Assembly: GCA_009777635.1 (NCBI GenBank)
Contig: WRLK01000028.1
Location: 1-42,600 of the forward strand
Direction of reading: 5' to 3'
DNA length: 42,600 bases
Origin: Oscillospiraceae bacterium
Lineage (GTDB): Bacteria > Bacillota > Clostridia > Oscillospirales > Ruminococcaceae
This document shows positions 8,072 to 16,842 of the stretch, piece by piece. The position numbers were made by a program, and so were the translations under genes. Each line of letters starts with the position of its first letter. Within the stretch, counting starts at the first letter, position 1. The notes beneath the pieces are model-generated. The model ran no database searches and was not told the DNA's origin. It saw only the letters and a list, made by a program, of their open reading frames with translations.

Positions 8072-8923
8072 ATGGATGCGATTATTATAGCGGTCGTTTC
8101 GGTAACGGGCATAAGTGCGGTTTGCGCCGTTATACTTTGCATGGCGTCTAAATTCATGGCGGTCAAAGAGGATGAGCGCATGGTGAAAATCCGTGAATGT
8201 CTGCCCGGGACAAATTGCGGCGCCTGCGGGTTTCCCGGATGCGACGGTTATGCCGCGGCCTTAATTTCAGGCGGCGACGTTAAAACGAACCTTTGCGCGC
8301 CGGGTGCAGCCGCGGTTTTAGAGCGGCTGAGCGATATTTTAGGCGTTGCTGCCGGGGATTTAGAGGTCAAGATGGCGGTTGTCCGCTGCGGGGGCGGAGA
8401 TCTGGAACAGAATAAAAAGATGGATTATAAAGGCATCGAAACATGCATAGCCGCAAAGCAGCTTTTCGGAGGCGAAGGCATGTGCGCATTTGGGTGCCTT
8501 GGCTACGGCGACTGTAAAACCGTTTGCCCGAGCGGAGCCATCTGTATGGAAAACAGGCTTGCGCGGGTTATCCCCAAGCTTTGTACAGGATGCGGGCTTT
8601 GCGTGAAAGCATGCCCAAACAAGCTGATCACCATCGAAAATGAATCCATACCGGTCGCCGTGTTGTGCAATAACATTGAAAAGGGCGCGGTTGTAAGAAA
8701 AAAATGCTCAAACGGATGCATCGGCTGCAAGAAATGTGTGCGCGAATGTGAGGCAAACGCGATTGAGGTACAAGACAACCTTGCGATAATCGATTATGAA
8801 AAATGTACGGGCTGCGGCCGCTGCGCCGAGGTCTGCGTTACGAAAGGCATAAAGCTTTTTGCATATAAAGAAGCAGGAGACGGTAACCCGTTCAAAGAAA
8901 CACAAATACAAACAAGCAATTGA
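8072..8923 (+). CDS. rnfB: Rnf complex subunit B (multi-cluster ferredoxin)
   Basis: 283 residues. RnfB is the entry point for electrons from reduced ferredoxin. An N-terminal membrane helix (about 5-25) precedes an Fe-S domain with CLPGTNCGACGFPGC (Cys 43, 49, 52, 57) and Cys 75. Ferredoxin-like motifs follow: GCLGYGDCKTVCP, CTGCGLCVKACP (from 171), CSNGCIGCKKCVREC (from 212) and CTGCGRCAEVC (from 245). The cluster content is normal for clostridial RnfB. RBS AGAGGTGG lies upstream, and a strong terminator follows at 8930. Confidence 0.95.
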   Translation: MDAIIIAVVSVTGISAVCAVILCMASKFMAVKEDERMVKIRECLPGTNCGACGFPGCDGYAAALISGGDVKTNLCAPGAAAVLERLSDILGVAAGDLEVKMAVVRCGGGDLEQNKKMDYKGIETCIAAKQLFGGEGMCAFGCLGYGDCKTVCPSGAICMENRLARVIPKLCTGCGLCVKACPNKLITIENESIPVAVLCNNIEKGAVVRKKCSNGCIGCKKCVRECEANAIEVQDNLAIIDYEKCTGCGRCAEVCVTKGIKLFAYKEAGDGNPFKETQIQTSN

Positions 8924-8929
8924 GCGCAT

Positions 8930-8961
8930 AAAAATCCACCGTCTATGGCCGGTGGATTTTT
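8930..8961 (+). terminator. rnf operon terminator
   Basis: AAAAATCCACCG (8930-8941) pairs with CGGTGGATTTTT (8950-8961) around an eight-base loop, seven bases after the rnfB stop. It ends in a T run. Confidence 0.9.
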
Positions 8962-9012
8962 AGATGCGGGCAAAGCCCTATGGTACCAGCGGCGGAGCGA
9001 CTGTTTTACTTG

Positions 9013-9041
9013 TTGTTTCAGGCTTACAGGTATGATATAAT
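9013..9041 (+). promoter_or_regulatory. Promoter of the AraC/GyrI-like regulator
   Basis: TTGTTT (9013-9018), a 17-base spacer and a perfect TATAAT (9036-9041) lie about 75 bases upstream of the start codon. Confidence 0.65.
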
Positions 9042-9116
9042 TTGGTATTCAGCAAAAAAAGTCGAGAGATTTTCTCTGGAAAATCCTATAATCATTTATG
9101 CGGGGAGGTGATAAGT

Positions 9117-9986
9117 ATGCAGGAACAAATTGAAGCGGTGCATCGTATGCAGGATTATATTGAAGCCAACTTGTTTGAGAATATTACACTCATAGGTCTT
9201 TCGAGAGCATCTTTATTCTCGCCATGGTATTCATACCGCCTGTTTGTTGCACATGTTGGCATGACACCCACTGATTACATTCGCAAATTACGTTTGTCGA
9301 AGTCGGCGTTAAAACTGCGGGATAACCAGTGTAAAATAGCAGATGTTGCTTTTGAAATGGGATTTGGAAGTGTAGACGGCTATCAACGAGCATTTCGCCG
9401 CGAGTTCGGATATAATCCACACGAGTATACCACTAAACCTGTTCCAATATACTTGTTCACCCCTTATCGCGTTAAATCTGGATATATAGAAAGGAAGCCG
9501 GTTATGGAAAATCTGAAAAATGTGTTTGTTCAAGTTGTTGACAAACCCACGCGCAAGGTCATAATCAAAAGAGGGATAAGAGCAACGGAGTATTTTACTT
9601 ACTGTGAAGAAGTCGGTTGTGATGTATGGGGGCTTCTTCAAAGCATTAAGTCAATCAGCGGAGAAGCTGTTTGTCTGTGGCTTCCCTCTGCTTATAGGAA
9701 ACCAGAAACATCAGAATATGTGCAGGGAGTCGAGGTTGCCCTTGATTATGACGGCGGTATACCAGAAGGTTTCGATGTAATTGAGTTGCCCGCTGCCAAA
9801 TATCTTATGTTTCAAGGCGAACCGTTTGCTGAGGAAGATTTCATGCAGGCAATTGAAGAAGTGCAAGCTTCTATCGGGAAATATGACCCGTCTGCTATCG
9901 GATATTCGTGGGACAATCAAAATCCCCGTATTCAGCTTGAACCGATTGGCACAAGAGGATATATTGAGTTGCTGCCTATTAAGTAG
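9117..9986 (+). CDS. AraC-family regulator with GyrI-like effector domain
   Basis: 289 residues. The N-terminal AraC DNA-binding domain (about 1-105) has two helix-turn-helix units, the second read from CKIADVAFEMGF and YQRAFRREFGYNPHEY. The C-terminal GyrI-like/effector-binding domain (about 130-289) ends with the typical LEPIGTRGYIELLPI. Relatives such as Rob and SoxS-like sensors bind small hydrophobic or cationic molecules and control stress or efflux genes. The start at 9117 follows GGGGAGGTG; the longer frame from 9042 begins inside the promoter. The gene is monocistronic, with its own promoter and terminator, and visibly AT-richer than its neighbours. Confidence 0.9.
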   Translation: MQEQIEAVHRMQDYIEANLFENITLIGLSRASLFSPWYSYRLFVAHVGMTPTDYIRKLRLSKSALKLRDNQCKIADVAFEMGFGSVDGYQRAFRREFGYNPHEYTTKPVPIYLFTPYRVKSGYIERKPVMENLKNVFVQVVDKPTRKVIIKRGIRATEYFTYCEEVGCDVWGLLQSIKSISGEAVCLWLPSAYRKPETSEYVQGVEVALDYDGGIPEGFDVIELPAAKYLMFQGEPFAEEDFMQAIEEVQASIGKYDPSAIGYSWDNQNPRIQLEPIGTRGYIELLPIK

Positions 9987-9987
9987 G

Positions 9988-10031
9988 AGCAGTAGACTTC
10001 TGGGAAACATCCAGAAGTCTACTGCTTTTTT
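9988..10031 (+). terminator. Terminator of the AraC/GyrI-like regulator
   Basis: A 16-bp perfect stem (9988-10003 with 10011-10026) with a seven-base loop is followed by a run of six T, two bases after the stop codon. Confidence 0.93.
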
Positions 10032-10065
10032 GTTGCACTGTTGACAACTAAGGCGAAATCGTTTT

Positions 10066-10626
10066 TTACCAATGACCACCACTTATCGCTAACCTTAAAG
10101 AATCATCTACAACGACTTTCCAAATCTCTTCATTTTTTTGAAGAGATATAGAGACGTTAAAAGAAATTTGATTATTTTTGGTATTTTTGATTGCTTCAAT
10201 TAGCGGATTATCAGCATCGGAGTATTTTATTAAGTCAACATTGCTCAAATCACGATTAGATATATTACACTCAATGATCGCATTATTTCCATCTTCCAGA
10301 ATACTATCTATTTCAAACGTCATATACTCTATGACAGCTTGAACATATTCCTTACTCTCACCGTCCAAGTTATCTCCAAATAAAATATTGTCTTTGTATA
10401 AAACAATTCCTTTGCGTTCTTCCGGATATATGACATATCTATTAAAGGTTGTAGAATCCGCTTCTTTCAATGCGGTTAGTACAGTTTCCAATGTTTCTTT
10501 GGACGATAAAAGGTGTATTTCTTCTGAATTTCCCTCCACAATTGAAGATGAGTTTTCAATTCTACCAATAGAACATGCAGATAAAACTACCGCCATTACC
10601 ATAAACAGCACATATAGCTTTTTCAT
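10066..10626 (-). CDS. Hypothetical lipoprotein
   Basis: 186 residues. A type II signal peptide is clear: MKK, a hydrophobic stretch and the lipobox LSAC with Cys18, so the mature protein should be lipid-anchored outside the membrane. The rest is acidic and polar with alternating strand-like segments (KGIVLYKDNILFG, NNAIIECNISN, ISFNVSISLQKNEEIWKVVV). This resembles the small NTF2-like or DUF4878-type lipoprotein folds, but I recognise no specific family. RBS AGGAGG is well placed. It is AT-rich compared with the flanking operons. Function unknown. Confidence 0.75.
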   Translation of the reverse strand: MKKLYVLFMVMAVVLSACSIGRIENSSSIVEGNSEEIHLLSSKETLETVLTALKEADSTTFNRYVIYPEERKGIVLYKDNILFGDNLDGESKEYVQAVIEYMTFEIDSILEDGNNAIIECNISNRDLSNVDLIKYSDADNPLIEAIKNTKNNQISFNVSISLQKNEEIWKVVVDDSLRLAISGGHW

Positions 10627-10662
10627 TTATTTACCTCCTAGACAGTATGTACACTTAACCTC

Positions 10663-10691
10663 ATTATAAGCGATTTCCGGTACTTCTGCAA
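10663..10691 (-). promoter_or_regulatory. Promoter of the lipoprotein gene
   Basis: On the minus strand TTGCAG (complement of 10686-10691), a 17-base spacer and a perfect TATAAT (complement of 10663-10668) lie about 40 bases upstream of the lipoprotein start. The gene is thus likely transcribed separately from the mutase upstream. Confidence 0.6.
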
Positions 10692-10727
10692 CAGATAATT
10701 CCCGTGAGTTTTCGGGTGTAACAAGTA

Positions 10728-12413
10728 TCATGCATGGAATTGGTCAATTTCTTGAAGACAATTCTTTATTCTTTCCCTCAACGCCACAAGAGCCTCTTCC
10801 GCTTTTTCCATGGAGTCTCGCGTTACTTGATAATAGACCTTCAAGTTTGGCTCTGTGCCGGACGGACGTACGGTCAATAATGTTTCATCTTGGAGAATAT
10901 ATTGCAATACGTCGCTTCGCGGCAATGCGCCGCCTTTTCCATCGCCGTCCAAATAGTCGATGCGGCTAGATACAGGAATCCCGCATAAATTTTGCTTCGA
11001 ACTGTTGCGAAGCATCCGCATAATCTCCCGCATAGCATAGAGCCCGTGCTCACCGTCAAACGAAAAGGAATCTAACGCGCAGGCATAATACCCGTAAGTC
11101 TTATACAGCACATCCATTTGTTGTGTCAGCGTCAAGCCTTTCGCCGCACAAAAAGCCGCCATGTCGCAGATTAGGAGACATGCGTTTACCGCATCTTTAT
11201 CACGCGCATATATCCCCGACAAATATCCGCAACTTTCCTCAAATCCAAAAATAAAACGCTCAGGTTCCCCGGCTTGCTCCAGCTTTCCGATGAAATCGCC
11301 TATGTATTTGAACCCGGTCAGGACATTGACAAGAGCCACACCGTATTGCGAGGCGACTTTCTCTGCCATTTTTGTTGTTACAATCGTTTTAACCGCTATA
11401 GGATTTGGCGGCATCGTTGCCGTTTCCTGATGCATTCTGCAAATATAGTCCAACAATAATACGCCAACCTCGTTGCCCGTTAATATGCGAACGCCCTGAC
11501 CGTCCGGAACGGCTACACCAACCCTGTCGCAATCCGGGTCTGTAGCCAGAACAATATCCGCGCCGATTTCACGGCATAGCTTGATTCCCTCTTGCAAGGT
11601 TTCGGGCAGTTCGGGATTGGGGTATGGGCATGTGGGGAAATCCCCGTCCGGCATAGACTGCGAGGGTACGACATTTACATCCGCATACCCTGCTTTCTTC
11701 AATACGCCGGTAACAGGCGCCAGACCGCTGCCATTCAACGGGGTATACACGACAGACAGCCTGCTAGGCTGCGGATGTTGCACAATTCTTTGTTCCAACA
11801 CAGCTTGATAATATTGCTCATGCAGGGATTCCGGTATAGTATCAACCGGGTCGGTGCTCCGCTCCATAGGCAGGCAGTTGAACGGGTCAAGGTTCAAAAT
11901 AAGTTGTGTGATTGCTTCGGCTGCTTTTTCAGTTATTTGGCAGCCATCGCAGTTGTATACCTTATATCCGTTATATACCGCAGGATTATGGCTTGCCGTT
12001 ATCATAATCCCCGCATCGCACCGTAATTGCCGCACCGCAAAAGAAAGCGCCGGTGTTGGCATTAGCTTATCAAACATGCTCACACCTATGCCGTACAGGC
12101 TTAAAACCTTTGCGGCCTCTTGTGCAAACAAGTGGGACTTATGACGGCTATCATAGGAAATAGCAACACGCGGCGCGGCTGAATTTGACAGCAAATATTC
12201 GGCAAGCCCGCAAGTCGCCTGGCGCACCGTGTAAATGTTCATCCTGTTGCTGCCGGCCCCGAGCTTGCCGCGCATACCTCCCGTTCCAAACGTAAGCCCA
12301 CGATAGAAACGGTCTTGAATCTGGTCGGGTTCGTTTCGTATTTCATTCAATTCCGCGATGATATCCGCGTCTTCTACAGCTAAATCAAGCCATCGAAAAT
12401 AGGATTGCGTCAC
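10728..12413 (-). CDS. pgcA: Phosphohexomutase (phosphoglucomutase/phosphomannomutase)
   Basis: 561 residues, full length for the PgcA-type alpha-D-phosphohexomutase family. It interconverts hexose 1- and 6-phosphates through a phosphoserine enzyme. The active-site loop is ITASHNPAVYNGYK with Ser141, the metal loop is DPDCDR (about 290), the sugar-binding loop is FGFEESCGY and the phosphate loop is RPSGTEPNLK. The start is GTG 12413, preceded by AGGAGAGG. It lies downstream of the GH130 gene, so a natural role is turning mannose 1-phosphate or glucose 1-phosphate from phosphorolysis into the 6-phosphate. A hairpin at 12443-12465 separates the two genes and may reduce read-through. Confidence 0.9.
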   Translation of the reverse strand: MTQSYFRWLDLAVEDADIIAELNEIRNEPDQIQDRFYRGLTFGTGGMRGKLGAGSNRMNIYTVRQATCGLAEYLLSNSAAPRVAISYDSRHKSHLFAQEAAKVLSLYGIGVSMFDKLMPTPALSFAVRQLRCDAGIMITASHNPAVYNGYKVYNCDGCQITEKAAEAITQLILNLDPFNCLPMERSTDPVDTIPESLHEQYYQAVLEQRIVQHPQPSRLSVVYTPLNGSGLAPVTGVLKKAGYADVNVVPSQSMPDGDFPTCPYPNPELPETLQEGIKLCREIGADIVLATDPDCDRVGVAVPDGQGVRILTGNEVGVLLLDYICRMHQETATMPPNPIAVKTIVTTKMAEKVASQYGVALVNVLTGFKYIGDFIGKLEQAGEPERFIFGFEESCGYLSGIYARDKDAVNACLLICDMAAFCAAKGLTLTQQMDVLYKTYGYYACALDSFSFDGEHGLYAMREIMRMLRNSSKQNLCGIPVSSRIDYLDGDGKGGALPRSDVLQYILQDETLLTVRPSGTEPNLKVYYQVTRDSMEKAEEALVALRERIKNCLQEIDQFHA

Positions 12414-12442
12414 TGTATATCCTCTCCTAACCTATAAAATAT

Positions 12443-12465
12443 ACGGGGTCTGATTCCGACCCCGT
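12443..12465 (-). terminator. Intercistronic hairpin, possible leaky terminator
   Basis: ACGGGGTC (12443-12450) and GACCCCGT (12458-12465) form an 8-bp perfect stem with a seven-base loop. On the minus strand it is followed by ATATTTTAT. It sits between the GH130 gene and the mutase. Confidence 0.6.
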
Positions 12466-12493
12466 AATCTACGCGAAAACAATCCTGTCTATT

Positions 12494-13492
12494 TCATTCT
12501 AAGCAGCTTAACATTTCGCCGAGCGGCACCGTCGCAAGGGATATGCTTGTATCGCAACACCCGTAATAAATATAAATCTCTCCGTTATGGATCAGATTGG
12601 CTGTCGGAAAAACCGTGTTGTTAATGACAAGGCCAAATTTTTCATAATAAGCCTCCGGCTCCATGATAGGGTGGCGCGTCCGCGCGAGTACTTTGCGCGG
12701 GTCGTTCAAATCAAGCAGCAAGGCCCCGACGCGGTAAACAGAATGGGCGTCAACTCCGTGGTACAGCACAATCCAGCCTTTTTCAGTCTTAAGCGGGGTC
12801 GCTGCTGCGCCGATTTTCAATCCTTCCCATGCGGGTTCTACCGCCGTCGCTATCAGCTCCGGGTTAGACCATTCCAGCAAATCATCTGAATAAGAAATCC
12901 AGATGCCAGGCATGTCGGTTCCGTATTCCTCGCCCACATATTGCATCGGGCGTCTGAGGATGGCGAACTTCCCATCTATTTTTTCCGGGAACAGGGCGTT
13001 ATCCCTGTCGTCGATTTCGGCGGGCGTGGTGTAGCATAATTGCTCAAAACGCTCCCCGTCATCGGAAACCGCTATCCCGGAGCGGGTCAGCATAGGCGCT
13101 ACGTTATTTTCTTCCCATTGGGGGTGGGGGTAATAATTCGGCAACGCAATCCCTGTAGGCCAGCAGTCGAAAGCGTAAGGCTGAAGCGCGTAGCACATAT
13201 AGAATTTGCCGTCGATTTTCACAACCCGCGCGTCTTCCACCGAGCCGTCGGGAAACCCCAGCATTTCCGCTGTAAAGATTGGTTCGTCCGAAGCAACCTC
13301 GAAATGTATGCCGTCGTTGCTTTTCAGCAATCCGATGCTTGTCTTGAATGGGCGCAGACCTCCCGCTGCCCGTTCATACATGAGAAACACACCGTTATCG
13401 TATATGACGCCCGGATTAAAAACGGACGCCCGCCTATAATCATGTATTCCGGGGACTACAATTGGATTTTCAGGGCATCTTTTGAGCAACAT
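12494..13492 (-). CDS. GH130-family beta-mannoside phosphorylase-like protein
   Basis: 332 residues, five-bladed beta-propeller family. Characterised GH130 enzymes mostly phosphorolyse beta-1,4- or 1,2-mannosides to mannose 1-phosphate; some are hydrolases. Seen features are NPGVIYDNG, MYERAAG, the SVEDARVV segment with candidate catalytic Asp87, LRRPMQY, LYHGVD and YYGCCDTSISLAT. The usual DPR around the acid is DAR here. I chose ATG 13492 because GAGGA ends eight bases before it and touches the upstream ATG 13501. It follows two sugar permeases and precedes a phosphohexomutase, which supports phosphorolysis of an imported mannoside. A hydrolase of the same fold is the main alternative. Confidence 0.85.
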   Translation of the reverse strand: MLLKRCPENPIVVPGIHDYRRASVFNPGVIYDNGVFLMYERAAGGLRPFKTSIGLLKSNDGIHFEVASDEPIFTAEMLGFPDGSVEDARVVKIDGKFYMCYALQPYAFDCWPTGIALPNYYPHPQWEENNVAPMLTRSGIAVSDDGERFEQLCYTTPAEIDDRDNALFPEKIDGKFAILRRPMQYVGEEYGTDMPGIWISYSDDLLEWSNPELIATAVEPAWEGLKIGAAATPLKTEKGWIVLYHGVDAHSVYRVGALLLDLNDPRKVLARTRHPIMEPEAYYEKFGLVINNTVFPTANLIHNGEIYIYYGCCDTSISLATVPLGEMLSCLE

Positions 13493-13535
13493 AAAAGTCA
13501 TTCCTCTCTTTAAGCTCGTTATTTTGCCGGTATCA

Positions 13536-14405
13536 TCATCCTTTTACAGCCCCGGCTGTCATGCCCTGTATGATTTGTTTTCTGAATGCAAGGTAAACTA
13601 TCATAACAGGCAGCATAGACAACACCAGCGCCGCCATCAGCGTGGTATATTCAGCGGTAAATTGGCCGTAGAAATCTGTCAGCCCCACCGGAAGGGTGCG
13701 CAGGCTTCGCTGGGTAATCAAAACCAGTGCGAACGGGAATTCGTTCCATGTATCAAGGAAAGCCAAAATCAAGACGGTTGAAGTTACCGGTTTGCATAAC
13801 GGGAATATGATACGCCACATCGTAAAAAAAGTATGCGCGCCGTCGATGTAAGCTGCTTCGTCCAATTCCCGCGGGATGGTGCGCACGAAGCTTTCAAACA
13901 AGAAGATAGCCAACGGAAGCCTGATCGCCACATAAGGTAAAATCAGCGTTCCCATTTTATCGGTGAGGTTAAGCGTTTTGAATTGAATAAAGAGCGGCAC
14001 AAGCAGCGAATAGACCGGTATCATCATACCCGCCAGAAAAAGTGTATAAATCACATTACGGCCCCTGAACTGATAGCGCGACAACGCATAACCAACGCAA
14101 AACGACAAGAATATGACGATGAGTACCGTAACCACACTGTTGAAAATACTATTCGCGAAATAGACATGCATTTCTCCTTCTACAAACGCGGTATAGTAGT
14201 TATCGAAGTTCAGCGATCCAGGCAGGGACATAATGTCCAGCATGAATTCATCCTTGGTTTTCAAAGAAGAATACATAATCCATACAATCGGGAAGATGCA
14301 GGTAATGGAAAAGGCCAGCATCGCAATATTCAAAAGCAAAGCCCCGATGGAAGATCCCAAATGACGCAGATAACTGTTAGGCGCGTGTACTGAACTGTTA
14401 TTCAC
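13536..14405 (-). CDS. CUT1 sugar ABC transporter permease (MalG/AraQ type)
   Basis: 289 residues with six predicted membrane helices. The EAA loop reads ELDEAAYIDGA followed by IIFPL, the site that docks the ATPase. The protein ends MTAGAVKG, the typical ending of this subfamily. The start is GTG 14405 with GGAGGTG upstream, and it overlaps the previous permease by eight bases. It forms the inner-membrane channel with the product of 14398-15294. Confidence 0.92.
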   Translation of the reverse strand: MNNSSVHAPNSYLRHLGSSIGALLLNIAMLAFSITCIFPIVWIMYSSLKTKDEFMLDIMSLPGSLNFDNYYTAFVEGEMHVYFANSIFNSVVTVLIVIFLSFCVGYALSRYQFRGRNVIYTLFLAGMMIPVYSLLVPLFIQFKTLNLTDKMGTLILPYVAIRLPLAIFLFESFVRTIPRELDEAAYIDGAHTFFTMWRIIFPLCKPVTSTVLILAFLDTWNEFPFALVLITQRSLRTLPVGLTDFYGQFTAEYTTLMAALVLSMLPVMIVYLAFRKQIIQGMTAGAVKG

Positions 14406-15294
14406 TTTGCCCCACCTCCGCCAGCTTTTTAAATATCAGCACAAGGCCAAAGCTTAATATAAATACACCGATTGCAATCGCGCTTCCGTACCCCAGCTGC
14501 ATTCTGGTAAAGGATGTGCTGTACGAATAAAGGGCCAAAACCATCGAGCTTGTTCCGGGGCCGCCCCCTGTCAGCACAAGAATGTGGCTGAACACGAGCA
14601 TATTAGACGAAATGCTGAGCATGACCGCGACCTTCATGGAGCTATAAATCAGCGGAAATGTGATGTATATCGCTTTTTTTACGCCCGTTGCGCCGTCAAT
14701 TTCGCACACCTCGTAAACCTCTTTGGAAATCCCCTGCACAGCAGACATGAAAATCATGAGCGGAACGCCAAGATATTGCCAAATCAGTGGCAGGGTGACG
14801 GAATAGATTACCTGCTTTGGGTCGTCAAGCCACAGCCGGATCAATGAATCCATGTTAAGCGATCGCAGGACGGCGTTTAACATGCCAAAGTTGTTGGAAT
14901 AGACCATTTGCCAAATAAAGCCTACGACAACTGCCGACAATACCACCGGTAAAAATATAACGGTGCGGTGGAATTCTTTCCCGCGCATCGCTCTCGACAT
15001 GAACAGCACCGTCAGCAGAAAGGCAATGCCCATTTGCACGATTAGGTTTCCGGCAACAATCACCAGATTGTTGCGAAACGCCTGCCAAAAAACACTATCC
15101 CCCATGAGCCTTACATAGTTGTCAAAGCCTATGAAATCACGGTTCGGGCCTATGGCCCAGTTCGTAAGGCTGTATCCGAAGGCGGTAAACAGCGGAATGA
15201 TAGTGATAAACACATAGATAGCCACACCGGGCAGCAAAAGCGCAGCCAGGACAGCCTTGCGCGGCTTTATGGACGCTGCGTTGTTAGGTTGCAC
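14398..15294 (-). CDS. CUT1 sugar ABC transporter permease (MalF/UgpA type)
   Basis: 298 residues with six membrane helices. The EAA loop is EVYEVCEIDGATG, where the usual second and third positions EAA are EVC, a mild departure. LTGGGPGTSSMV is the family motif near the C-terminus. I chose GTG 15294 because AGGGAGG precedes it by eight bases; an in-frame ATG at 15321 lies before that site. A stem-loop at 15321-15355 separates it from the binding-protein gene. Confidence 0.92.
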   Translation of the reverse strand: MQPNNAASIKPRKAVLAALLLPGVAIYVFITIIPLFTAFGYSLTNWAIGPNRDFIGFDNYVRLMGDSVFWQAFRNNLVIVAGNLIVQMGIAFLLTVLFMSRAMRGKEFHRTVIFLPVVLSAVVVGFIWQMVYSNNFGMLNAVLRSLNMDSLIRLWLDDPKQVIYSVTLPLIWQYLGVPLMIFMSAVQGISKEVYEVCEIDGATGVKKAIYITFPLIYSSMKVAVMLSISSNMLVFSHILVLTGGGPGTSSMVLALYSYSTSFTRMQLGYGSAIAIGVFILSFGLVLIFKKLAEVGQSE

Positions 15295-15320
15295 GTCTAA
15301 CGCCTCCCTTATAATGAACA

Positions 15321-15355
15321 CTTTTCCGCCCCCGCATTGTACGGAGGCGGAAAAA
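15321..15355 (-). other. Intercistronic stem-loop after the binding-protein gene
   Basis: CTTTTCCGCC (15321-15330) pairs with GGCGGAAAAA (15346-15355), extended inside by CCG/CGG with small bulges. Such hairpins protect the upstream message and lower permease expression. Confidence 0.65.
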
Positions 15356-15368
15356 TATGTTACCTGTA

Positions 15369-16757
15369 TTAATTTCTGTTGCTTTCAGCCTGAATTCTCT
15401 CCGCGAGGTCTTGCGGGGTTATGACGTTAATCAAAAGCTCTTGCAAGCCTTCATTGATTACGCCGTTGACCGCGGGATTTAAGAAAGAGTCATAAATCGG
15501 GGAAAACGCAAGGCTAGAGGCCATTTCAGCATACAGGGCGGCAAGCTCAGATACATTGGATTTGTCATAGCCGGTAACGCTGAAAGCGGTCGGCTCGCCC
15601 TTGGCGGCAATTTCCATGGAATATCCTTCGCCTAAAACAAATTCCAAGAACTCGGCGATAACTGCCATTTTTGCATCATCCTGAAGCGCCCCAATCCCTA
15701 CCGCAAGGCCGGAACCTGAGCCGCCGGACATTGAGCGCGGATTACCTTTGCCTCCGTTGACTGCCGGCAATACGGCAACCTTGGTAGCGGCCAATATATC
15801 GGCGGGTGCGTCGTCAACGACAGCGCCAATCGCCCAGCTTCCTTCCATGAACATCGCGGCAGAGCCGTTGTAGAACAAGGTTTTTTGCTGGTCGTTGTCG
15901 ATGCTGTTCATATCGGAGTTGAATGCGCCCGCATTGCTCATTTCCTGAAGTGCAGCCAACGCGCTTACGAACTCCGGGTCTGTCCATTGCGCGCCGTCGC
16001 CGCTGATAATGCTGCGGAACCAGTCAGAGCCTGTAAAGCGATCGCCAAGGGTGCTAAGTACGCAGGAGTTCGCTACCCATTGTTCCCTGTTGCCAAGGGC
16101 TATGGGGGTGACGCCATTCGCGTTTAGCTTGGCAATCATGTCCATAAACTCCGGCCATGTCTGCGGGAAAGAATCAAACCCGGCTTCGCTAAGCAACGAG
16201 GAGTTATAATATATAACATGTGTGCTCAGCATCGAGTAGGGAATCGCGTAAATGCTGCCATTGCTGGTAAGGTCACCAAAAGCGCCATCTACGAACCCGT
16301 CGCGCCAAGCAGGCCTGGAGTTGAGAATATCATCCAGCGGTGCGACTACGCCGGCTTGTGCAAACATAGAAAGCTCGGAGCCCCTGCTGACAAAAACATC
16401 GGGTAAATCATTGCCAGCGGCAAGGGTCGTCAGCCTTGTGTAATATGCCGTTTGATCACCAATGCCTTCTTCCACTACGGTTACGTGGGGGTTTTCTTCT
16501 TGGAACTGGGCGATACGCGCTCTAAGGGCAGTCGGAATATTTTCCGAATTGTCTCTTGCCCAAAGTGTCATGACATTAAGGGTCATCGCGTCACCGGCGC
16601 TTTGCGGCACGTCGGCAGCAGGTGCGTCGGCAGCAGGTGCCGCAGGCTGTGCGGGTGCGGCAGTATCACTGCTTTGGCTTTGGCAGGCTGCGAAAGCGGC
16701 AGTCGCCAGCATTGCGCAAAGGCACAGACTTATGATTCGTAAAAATTTGTTTTTCAT
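15369..16757 (-). CDS. Sugar ABC transporter substrate-binding lipoprotein (CUT1)
   Basis: 462 residues. The signal peptide ends at lipobox AFAAC (Cys25) and is followed by an Ala/Pro linker to about residue 55. The rest is a family 1 extracellular solute-binding protein: WARDNSENIP, TRLTTLAAGNDLPDVFV, PQTWPEFMDMIAKL, then MFMEGSWAIG. It captures an oligosaccharide at the cell surface for the two permeases encoded downstream. RBS AGGAGG is good and a promoter is seen at 16843-16871. The divergent two-component system probably senses the same sugar and activates this operon. The ligand is inferred from GH130 to be a mannoside, not read from the protein. Confidence 0.92.
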   Translation of the reverse strand: MKNKFLRIISLCLCAMLATAAFAACQSQSSDTAAPAQPAAPAADAPAADVPQSAGDAMTLNVMTLWARDNSENIPTALRARIAQFQEENPHVTVVEEGIGDQTAYYTRLTTLAAGNDLPDVFVSRGSELSMFAQAGVVAPLDDILNSRPAWRDGFVDGAFGDLTSNGSIYAIPYSMLSTHVIYYNSSLLSEAGFDSFPQTWPEFMDMIAKLNANGVTPIALGNREQWVANSCVLSTLGDRFTGSDWFRSIISGDGAQWTDPEFVSALAALQEMSNAGAFNSDMNSIDNDQQKTLFYNGSAAMFMEGSWAIGAVVDDAPADILAATKVAVLPAVNGGKGNPRSMSGGSGSGLAVGIGALQDDAKMAVIAEFLEFVLGEGYSMEIAAKGEPTAFSVTGYDKSNVSELAALYAEMASSLAFSPIYDSFLNPAVNGVINEGLQELLINVITPQDLAERIQAESNRN

Positions 16758-16842
16758 TGTGCTCCTCCTTTTTTATACCCCCTGCTTATATCATCCCGGC
16801 GGCATATAGTTGCTGACCGTCCGATTAAGGGGGATAACCATT

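Noticed and set aside
11592-12026. 144-codon open frame on the plus strand
   Set aside because: Antisense to the phosphohexomutase; the mutase shows all family motifs.
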